A DNA stretch of 11,118 nt, from assembly GCA_036444495.1 (NCBI GenBank), contig JAZGBC010000042.1, forward strand, positions 1 through 11,118, written 5' to 3'. Of the stretch, positions 6,762 through 11,118 are shown in pieces. The first letter of the stretch is position 1. Each line of letters opens with the position of its first letter. The DNA comes from JAZGBC01 sp036444495. GTDB lineage: Bacteria > Pseudomonadota > Alphaproteobacteria > Kiloniellales > J153. The position numbers and the translations under genes are program-made. Below the pieces are notes generated by a model. That model was not told where the DNA came from. It saw nothing but the letters and a program-made list of their open reading frames with translations, and did no database searches.

Positions 6762-8873
6762 TCAGGCCCGGCGGATGCGCACCTTGCACTCGTTGTAGCA
6801 GTTGGCGCCCGAGATCGGGCCGGTGTGGCGGTCCATGAGCACGTTGGAATGGGCGCCCTTGCCCTTCGCCACTTCGCCCATGGCCCAGTGCCCGAAACCG
6901 TGGCCGTGACGCACGCAGATCACACCGGGCACGATCCCCTCCACGACCTTGGCCAGAATCGTGATGCTGTCCTTGGGCGATTCGATTACCACCCGACCGC
7001 CATCCTCGATGCCGTGGCGCGCCGCGTCTTGCGTATTGATCTCCGCCCAGTTCTCCGGACAGATCTCCATGAGGTAGGGATTGTTCTGGGTCACGATGTT
7101 GCAGTGCATGGAGAACTTGGAGTGGATCAGCTGCAGCGGATAGTCATCGTCGGGTATGACGCTGCGCTCGCTGTACTCCGGATAGGCGTTGTGTCCCGCG
7201 TCCACATAGGCCTGCGAGGAAATCTCGATCTTGCCCGACGGCGTGGGCAGGCCGTCCGCCACGCGGCCGTAGCGCATCTCCCCCGCCCAGAAGCCCTTTT
7301 GTTTCAATTCGTCGAGCGAGATGGGCGCGTCCTTCATGGCCACCTCGCCCCAATCCTCCCACTTCTCGTAGGCGAAGTGCTCGCCCCAGCCCATCTTCCC
7401 GGCGATGCCCTTGACGATATCGTAGAGCGGCTTGGACTCGCCCACGGGTGCGACCGCCGGCTGGCAGATGATGATCTCGGGGCCCAGCCAGAGGCCCTGG
7501 CGCAGCTCCGCCTGCTCGTAGAACGAGGTCTCGGGTAGTACCAGGTCGCACTCCAGTGCCGTCTCGCTCATGAACACTTCGATCGCCACGCCGAACTCGA
7601 GCGCCCGGAACATCTCGATCATCTTGTTCTTGTCCGGGTCGCTCATCACCGGGTTGGTCGACTGCACGAAGATCGCCTTGACCGGATAGGGATTGCCCTC
7701 GAGCACCGCCTCCGGCAGGCGCGAATTCGGCAGGTCCGGGGCGAGCGGATAGCCCATGGCCACGTGCAGCGGCGGCTTCTCCGGCGTTGCCTTGGCCTCG
7801 TCCGGAATGATCACGGGCGGGCCCAGCGGCGCCCAGTCCTTGAGGTACAGATTACCCGGGTTGTCCACCTGGCCGGTGATGGCGTCGAGCAGGTAGATCG
7901 CCCGGCTCGCGTCCGCCCCGTTGGTGTAATAGCCGGGGCCCTTGAAGCAGGCCGAGAGCGCCGGCTTGCTGGTGGCGAACTCGCGCGCCAGGCGCGCTAT
8001 GGTCTCGGCCTTGACGCCGCAGATGGACGCCGCCCATTCCGGCGTGTAGCCCTTCTCGCGCAGATGGTCGCGGAAGCCGTCGAAGCCCGCACAATATTTC
8101 CCGACGAAATCCTTGTCGTATAGGTTCTCGTCGATGATCACCCGGCACATCGCGAGCGCCATGGCGCTGTCGGTGCCCGGCTTGATCGGGATCCACTCGT
8201 CCGCCTTTTGCGCGGTCTCCGTGAACAGCGGATCGACCACGACCAGCTTGCAGCCCTTCTTCTTGGCCTGCAGCAGGGCGCGGCTCTCGAACAGGCCCTG
8301 GTTGGCGCCCAGCATGTTCATGCCCCAGAGCATCACATAGCGCGAGTGCGCGAAGTCGTGCATCGGGAAGACGTGGCCGAAAAGCGTGAGACAGGCGAAG
8401 CGCCGGTCCTGCTCGCAGCCCGAGGTGTGCGTGTAGAGGTTCGGCGTGCCGTAGAGCTCGCCCAGCAGATGACGCGCAAAGGCCGTGTTGGGATCGTGGT
8501 GGCAGGTCCAGACCACCGCCTCGGGGCCGTGCTGCTGCTTAATCTCGGTCAGCTTGTCCGCGATGATCGTAAAGGCCTCGTCCCACGAGATGCGCGCGAA
8601 TTGGCCCGGCTCACTCTTGGGGTTCGTGCGCTTCATGGGGAATTTCAGGCGGTCCGGGTCCTGTACGATGTACGAACTCGCCATGCCCTTGGCGCAGCGC
8701 GAGCCGATGTCGTTCGGCGACTCCGAATTGCCCTTGTGATAGACGATCCGCCCGTCCCGGACGTAGATCTCCGTCGGGCAGTTCCACGGACAGGTGTAAC
8801 AGAAGCTGCGGATGACCTCCGCGCCCTTGATGCGCGCCAGCTCCGCGCTCAGGTTGCCGCTCTCAACCGTCAT
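6762..8873 (-). CDS. Molybdopterin (bis-MGD) oxidoreductase, PhsA/PsrA-like, cytoplasmic, substrate unknown
   Basis: Catalytic subunit of a DMSO-reductase-superfamily enzyme, 703 residues from the ATG at 8873. The frame is open to a GTG at 8942, but that codon overlaps the promoter, so I reject it. The N-terminal [4Fe-4S] motif is C25-YT-C28-PWN-C32 and C60 in SRCAKG. ISWDEAF near residue 95 is the usual molybdopterin-family motif. C153, in HTSGCEQDRR, is the likely Mo ligand by position. The C-terminal dinucleotide-binding domain includes NNPYLMEICPE, IEDGGRVVIESP and IVPGVICVRHGHG. Most PhsA and PsrA proteins carry a Tat signal, but this one starts MTVESGNLSAELARIKGAEV with no twin Arg. Acetylene hydratase is disfavoured because its Asp after the second Cys is Pro here. 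Phenylacetyl-CoA:acceptor oxidoreductase-like enzymes are a possible but unproven relative. The ferredoxin subunit follows after 57 bases. Confidence 0.88.
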   Translation of the reverse strand: MTVESGNLSAELARIKGAEVIRSFCYTCPWNCPTEIYVRDGRIVYHKGNSESPNDIGSRCAKGMASSYIVQDPDRLKFPMKRTNPKSEPGQFARISWDEAFTIIADKLTEIKQQHGPEAVVWTCHHDPNTAFARHLLGELYGTPNLYTHTSGCEQDRRFACLTLFGHVFPMHDFAHSRYVMLWGMNMLGANQGLFESRALLQAKKKGCKLVVVDPLFTETAQKADEWIPIKPGTDSAMALAMCRVIIDENLYDKDFVGKYCAGFDGFRDHLREKGYTPEWAASICGVKAETIARLAREFATSKPALSACFKGPGYYTNGADASRAIYLLDAITGQVDNPGNLYLKDWAPLGPPVIIPDEAKATPEKPPLHVAMGYPLAPDLPNSRLPEAVLEGNPYPVKAIFVQSTNPVMSDPDKNKMIEMFRALEFGVAIEVFMSETALECDLVLPETSFYEQAELRQGLWLGPEIIICQPAVAPVGESKPLYDIVKGIAGKMGWGEHFAYEKWEDWGEVAMKDAPISLDELKQKGFWAGEMRYGRVADGLPTPSGKIEISSQAYVDAGHNAYPEYSERSVIPDDDYPLQLIHSKFSMHCNIVTQNNPYLMEICPENWAEINTQDAARHGIEDGGRVVIESPKDSITILAKVVEGIVPGVICVRHGHGFGHWAMGEVAKGKGAHSNVLMDRHTGPISGANCYNECKVRIRRA

Positions 8874-8914
8874 CGCTAGTGCCCCCTGTTCCTCCCTGCA
8901 TCCCTTTATCCGCA

Positions 8915-8942
8915 AATATACTGTGGATATATTGATTGTCAC
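8915..8942 (-). promoter_or_regulatory. Sigma70-type promoter of the molybdoenzyme operon
   Basis: On the minus strand, GTGACA (8937-8942) and TATATT (8915-8920) each match five of six consensus bases and are 16 bases apart, in a strikingly AT-rich patch. Transcription would begin near 8908 and give a leader of about 35 bases with GGAGG and GGGGG tracts before the ATG at 8873. This supports 8873 rather than 8942 as the start. Confidence 0.6.
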
Positions 8943-9051
8943 CGCCTTTTTTAGTCCATCGCCGTTCCTTCGCGACTGGGCGGTGGTTGTCGGGACGCTG
9001 TTGAGCGTGAAGGATGTTGGATCAGGTGTCTAGGTCCAGGATCGCCGTATG

Positions 9052-9072
9052 GGTATTCGCTCAGCGAATGCC
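9052..9072. promoter_or_regulatory. Palindrome in the divergent control region
   Basis: ATTCGCT and AGCGAAT (9055-9061 and 9063-9069) are perfect inverted arms around one C. Adding two G-C pairs and a G-T pair outside extends the arms to 10 bases. It lies about 110 bases upstream of the molybdoenzyme promoter and ends 14 bases before the MITE-like element. It may bind a dimeric regulator. The rest of 8943-9051 holds no gene or other clear signal. Confidence 0.33.
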
Positions 9073-9086
9073 GGGTTCAGGGCTAA

Positions 9087-9118
9087 TACCAAATCTCGCC
9101 GATAATGACCCATAGAGA
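9087..9118. repeat. Left terminal inverted repeat of the MITE-like element
   Basis: This 32-base end runs TACCAAATCTCGCC through CATAGAGA. It differs from the complement of the right end only at the seventh base (A/G) and the 24th base (C/T). Confidence 0.82.
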
Positions 9119-9315
9119 TCGCGCGGGCGATCCGCCGGGTAGGAGGGGAGCCGCAGGCGATGTGGGGCATCGGCAAGGCTTTCCGACGCCCTCCGGCGGT
9201 TCGCCCGTGCGACCGGAACGGCGGCTTCCCAAGGCTTTCGGACGGCGTCGCGCATGGCTTCCGATACCCCGCATCGCTGCGCCACGCGCTCCTAGCCGAA
9301 AACCTTGGAAAACCG

Positions 9316-9347
9316 TCTCTATGAGTCATTATCGGCGAGACTTGGTA
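9316..9347. repeat. Right terminal inverted repeat of the MITE-like element
   Basis: This 32-base end runs TCTCTATGAG through GAGACTTGGTA and is the inverted partner of 9087-9118. It is followed by TAA, the same three bases that precede the left end. Confidence 0.82.
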
Positions 9348-9404
9348 TAAGGGCGGAGATCGGGCAGGAGCGGGTTCAGACCGTGCTGTGTTGGGCGCCG
9401 GTCC

Positions 9405-9433
9405 TTGACACGAGAAATGCCGCTGGGTGTATT
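9405..9433 (+). promoter_or_regulatory. Alternative sigma70-type promoter for aioBA
   Basis: TTGACA (9405-9410) is a perfect -35 box, and TGTATT (9428-9433) matches four of six -10 bases at 17-base spacing. It overlaps the region of the sigma54 candidate just downstream, so only one of the two, or both under different conditions, may work. Confidence 0.35.
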
Positions 9434-9449
9434 AGGCATGCCCTGTGCG
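9434..9449 (+). promoter_or_regulatory. Candidate sigma54 (-24/-12) promoter of aioBA
   Basis: AGGCATG-CCCT-GTGCG fits the TGGCACG-N4-TTGCA consensus at eight of twelve positions. It keeps the invariant GG (9435-9436) and GC (9447-9448) with exactly 10 bases between them. Transcription would start near 9460, about 45 bases before the aioB ATG. Several characterised aio operons need RpoN and the AioSR two-component system, which makes this the favoured promoter. A 12-bp palindrome, GCGGCGCGCCGC (9447-9458), overlaps its -12 end. The rest of 9351-9404 shows nothing I can assign. Confidence 0.45.
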
Positions 9450-9505
9450 GCGCGCCGCCGGCTTGGCGGATAACGAACGAATGTCATGAGTGAGGGGGAG
9501 GGGGG

Positions 9506-10015
9506 ATGATCGATTTGCGCAAGCTAACGCGCCGCGATTTCATGAAGGTGAGTGGCTCCGGCGTGGCCGGGCTGGTCGCGGTGCAGGCGGTGCCGCGCGC
9601 CCAGGCCGCTACCGATAGCGGCACGGAGCCGGGCTATCCGGTGGCCGATGTGGCGCCGCTCTCCTCGATCGAACCCGGCGCGGTCCTCGACTTTTCCTAT
9701 CCCGACGAGGATTCACCGGCCGTGCTCCTGCGCCTGCCGGAGCCGGGAGAGAGCGGCATCGGGCCCAACAACGAAATCGTCGCCTTTTCCATCCTCTGCA
9801 CCCACAAGGGCTGTCCCGTGGGCTACAGGGCGGAGCGCAAGATGCTCATCTGCCCCTGCCACTGGAGCACCTTCGATCCGGCCAAGGCGGGAAACCTGGT
9901 GATCGGCCAGGCCAGTCAGGCGCTGCCGCAGATCAAGCTGCAAATCGCCGGCGGCATGGTGCAGGCGGCCGGCGTAACCGGGCTGATCTACGGCCGGCAC
10001 ACCAACATCATCTGA
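9506..10015 (+). CDS. aioB: Arsenite oxidase small subunit, Rieske [2Fe-2S] protein AioB
   Basis: The Rieske subunit takes electrons from AioA and passes them to a periplasmic cytochrome or azurin. The product has 169 residues. The Tat signal is LTRRDFMKVSG (7-17), then a hydrophobic stretch and a likely cut after AQA at residue 34. Cluster ligands are C98 and H100 in CTHKGC, and C116 and H119 in CPCHWSTFD, with the CxH-x15-CxxH spacing of arsenite oxidases. C103 and C118 could form the disulfide found in some family members. The ATG at 9506 follows a G-rich GGGGGAGGGGGG ribosome site. aioA follows after 24 bases. AioA has no signal of its own, so this protein should carry the complex through the Tat system. 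The related iodate reductase IdrB is the main alternative. Confidence 0.88.
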   Translation: MIDLRKLTRRDFMKVSGSGVAGLVAVQAVPRAQAATDSGTEPGYPVADVAPLSSIEPGAVLDFSYPDEDSPAVLLRLPEPGESGIGPNNEIVAFSILCTHKGCPVGYRAERKMLICPCHWSTFDPAKAGNLVIGQASQALPQIKLQIAGGMVQAAGVTGLIYGRHTNII

Positions 10016-10039
10016 GCGGATTCTTCAGTGGGACAGGGT

Positions 10040-11118
10040 ATGGCCAAGGTTCCGCTCCCGCCACCGGGCGCGCGGCAGTTCACCACCGTCTGCCAGTTCT
10101 GCATCGTCGGCTGCGGCTACCGCGTCTTCAAGTGGCCCGAGGGCCGCGACGGCGGTCCCGCGCCGGATAGGAACGCACTCAAGACCGACTTTCGCCGGCA
10201 GCTCCCGGCCATGGACGATTGGATCGCGCCGGCCATGCATTCGCTGGTGACGGACCGGGACGGCAGCCGCCACAACGTGGTGATCCTGCCCGACAAGGAC
10301 TGCCGGGTGAACGAGGGCATGGCCTCGGTGCGCGGCGCGGGCCTGGCGCAGACGCTCTATGCCCCGGACCGGCCGACCAAGGCGCGCCTCTCCAAGCCGC
10401 TGCTCGACGAGGGCGATGGCCACAAGGCGATCTCCTGGGAGGCGGCGGCCGATCTCGGCGCGCGCGTGATCAAGGCGGTGATCGACCGCTGGGGCGCGGA
10501 CGCCGTCGGCATGAAGTTCTTCGATCACGGCGGCGGCGGCGGCGGATTCGAGAACAACTGGGCGGTCGGGCGCTTCTTCTTCTCCGGCGTCGGCACGCGC
10601 GCCGCCTCGATCCACAACCGGCCCGCCTACAACAGCGAGGTCCACGCCGCTGGCGATGCCGGAGTGGCGGCGCTGACCAACGCCTACGTGGACGCGCAAC
10701 TGGCCGATACCATCCTGATCGTCGGCGCCAACCCCTACGAGACCCAGACCAACTATTTCCTCGCCCACATGGTGCCCAACCTGAGCGGCGAAAGCCTGCC
10801 GCGCAAGCGGGCCACCTTCGGCGCCGAGCCGGTGGAAGCCGGGCGCATGATCATCGTCGACCCGCGGCGCACCATGACGGTCGCGACCGCCGAGGCGGCC
10901 GGCGGCAAGGACCGGGTCCTGCACCTGCAGATCGAACCGGGCAGCGATATTCCGCTGCTCAACGCCATCGCGCGCATCGTGCTGGACAAGCGCTGGTATG
11001 ACGTGGGCTTTGTCCGCGAGCGGACCGAAGGGCAGACCTTCGAGGCCTATCAGCGCTCGACGCTCATGGTGGACCGGCCGCTGGACGAGGTGGTGGACGA
11101 GGCCGCGCGCTTGGCCGG
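10040..11118 (+). CDS. aioA: Arsenite oxidase large subunit AioA, N-terminal 359 residues (3' end outside window)
   Basis: Molybdopterin subunit that oxidises arsenite to arsenate in the periplasm. The frame is open from the ATG at 10040 to the right edge; full-length relatives have about 825 residues. The iron-sulfur motif is C18-QF-C21-IVG-C25. The fourth ligand position is Ser96 in NEGMASVRG, as expected for a [3Fe-4S] cluster. H192 and E200 in IHNRPAYNSE correspond to arsenite-pocket residues His195 and Glu203 of the Alcaligenes faecalis enzyme. All six positions sit at a constant offset of 3 from that enzyme as I recall its numbering. The remaining pocket residues lie beyond the window. 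There is no signal peptide. The ribosome site is weak (GGGACAGG), and an in-frame GTG at 10028 is a possible alternative start. ArxA is disfavoured because it keeps a fourth Cys; IdrA is not excluded. Confidence 0.9.
   Translation, partial: MAKVPLPPPGARQFTTVCQFCIVGCGYRVFKWPEGRDGGPAPDRNALKTDFRRQLPAMDDWIAPAMHSLVTDRDGSRHNVVILPDKDCRVNEGMASVRGAGLAQTLYAPDRPTKARLSKPLLDEGDGHKAISWEAAADLGARVIKAVIDRWGADAVGMKFFDHGGGGGGFENNWAVGRFFFSGVGTRAASIHNRPAYNSEVHAAGDAGVAALTNAYVDAQLADTILIVGANPYETQTNYFLAHMVPNLSGESLPRKRATFGAEPVEAGRMIIVDPRRTMTVATAEAAGGKDRVLHLQIEPGSDIPLLNAIARIVLDKRWYDVGFVRERTEGQTFEAYQRSTLMVDRPLDEVVDEAARLA

Larger units (their letters stand above)
9087..9347. mobile_element. MITE-like non-coding element, 261 bp, with 32-bp terminal inverted repeats
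   Basis: The two ends match as inverted repeats at 30 of 32 positions and begin TACCAA. The element is flanked on both sides by TAA (9084-9086 and 9348-9350), which looks like a 3-bp target duplication. Inside is a second long stem: 9121-9138 pairs with 9193-9210 with one mismatch and one G-T pair. A 15-bp direct repeat with one mismatch (9174-9188 and 9230-9244, CAAGGCTTTC...) is also present. No transposase is encoded; short open frames across it look accidental. It must have been moved by a transposase elsewhere in the genome, and it splits the control region between the divergent molybdoenzyme and aio operons. Confidence 0.8.

Noticed and set aside
6174..7538. A 454-codon open frame on the plus strand
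   Set aside because: It is antisense to the ferredoxin and molybdoenzyme genes, whose Cys motifs are unambiguous.
6762..8873. Acetylene hydratase
   Set aside because: The active-site Asp that directly follows the second Cys of the iron-sulfur motif in that enzyme is Pro here, and a dedicated four-cluster ferredoxin partner suggests a redox reaction instead.
8874..8942. N-terminal extension of the molybdoenzyme from a GTG at 8942
   Set aside because: The extension is translated across the -35/-10 promoter and the ribosome site. It carries no Tat motif that would give it purpose.
9030..9329. Short open frames across the MITE-like element as a possible gene
   Set aside because: Several overlapping frames of 60-100 codons on both strands run through inverted repeats, have Arg/Pro-rich products and lack ribosome sites.
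9072..9379. A 9-bp direct repeat (CGGGTTCAG at 9072-9080 and 9371-9379) as the target duplication of the mobile element
   Set aside because: The copies are not adjacent to the element ends and are at unequal distances from them. TAA directly at both ends is the better candidate.
10025..10924. A 299-codon open frame on the minus strand
   Set aside because: It is antisense to aioA. Its composition is His/Arg/Gly/Val-rich shadow coding with no recognisable motif.
10040..11118. ArxA-type anaerobic arsenite oxidase
   Set aside because: ArxA keeps four Cys for a [4Fe-4S] cluster and carries its own Tat signal. This protein has Ser at the fourth position, no signal, and a Rieske partner.
1..11118. 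CRISPR arrays, tRNA, rRNA or phage genes
   Set aside because: No regularly spaced repeats, no cloverleaf-like sequence with a CCA end, and no integrase, capsid or transposase coding region was seen on either strand.

Overview
The window is GC-rich, densely coded DNA with genes on both strands. It most resembles an alphaproteobacterium, perhaps of the Rhodospirillales type. That placement is inferred from base composition, the mix of gene families and the style of the regulatory signals; there is no rRNA or other phylogenetic marker. I see no tRNA, rRNA, CRISPR array, transposase or phage gene.

Layout. (1) 1-523, minus strand: the first 174 codons of an unrecognised protein, running off the left edge. 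An inverted repeat with a -10-like hexamer in its spacer lies in front of it. (2) 756-1013, plus strand: a small two-CxxC zinc-ribbon-like protein. (3) 1041-1085: a terminator hairpin between convergent genes. (4) 1150-6048, minus strand: a complete branched-chain-amino-acid-type (HAAT/LIV) ABC importer. Transcription order is livH, livM, livG, livF (overlapping or abutting genes), then after 263 bases with a structured leader, the periplasmic binding protein. (5) 6144-8873, minus strand: a two-gene molybdenum enzyme, with a 703-residue bis-MGD catalytic subunit followed by a four-cluster ferredoxin subunit. Neither has an export signal and no membrane anchor gene follows. (6) 8943-9505: a divergent control region with a sigma70-type promoter for the molybdoenzyme, a 21-base palindrome, a 261-bp MITE-like element with 32-bp terminal inverted repeats, and a candidate sigma54 promoter in front of the right-hand operon. 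(7) 9506 to the right edge, plus strand: aioB (Rieske subunit with Tat signal) and the first 359 codons of aioA, the arsenite oxidase catalytic subunit.

How the genes may work together. AioBA should form a periplasmic enzyme that oxidises arsenite to arsenate and passes electrons to cytochrome c or a similar carrier, with AioA carried out of the cell by the Tat signal on AioB. The second molybdoenzyme appears cytoplasmic and is followed in the same direction by the importer. The simplest inference is that the importer brings in a small organic acid or amino acid that the enzyme or its pathway transforms, but nothing in the sequence names the substrate. The two enzymes belong to the same superfamily and are transcribed divergently from one control region, so shared molybdenum or redox control is possible but unproven.

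The most unusual items are the MITE-like element next to the aio promoter, the signal-less and anchor-less molybdoenzyme pair beside a LIV importer, and the nested stems in front of the binding-protein gene.
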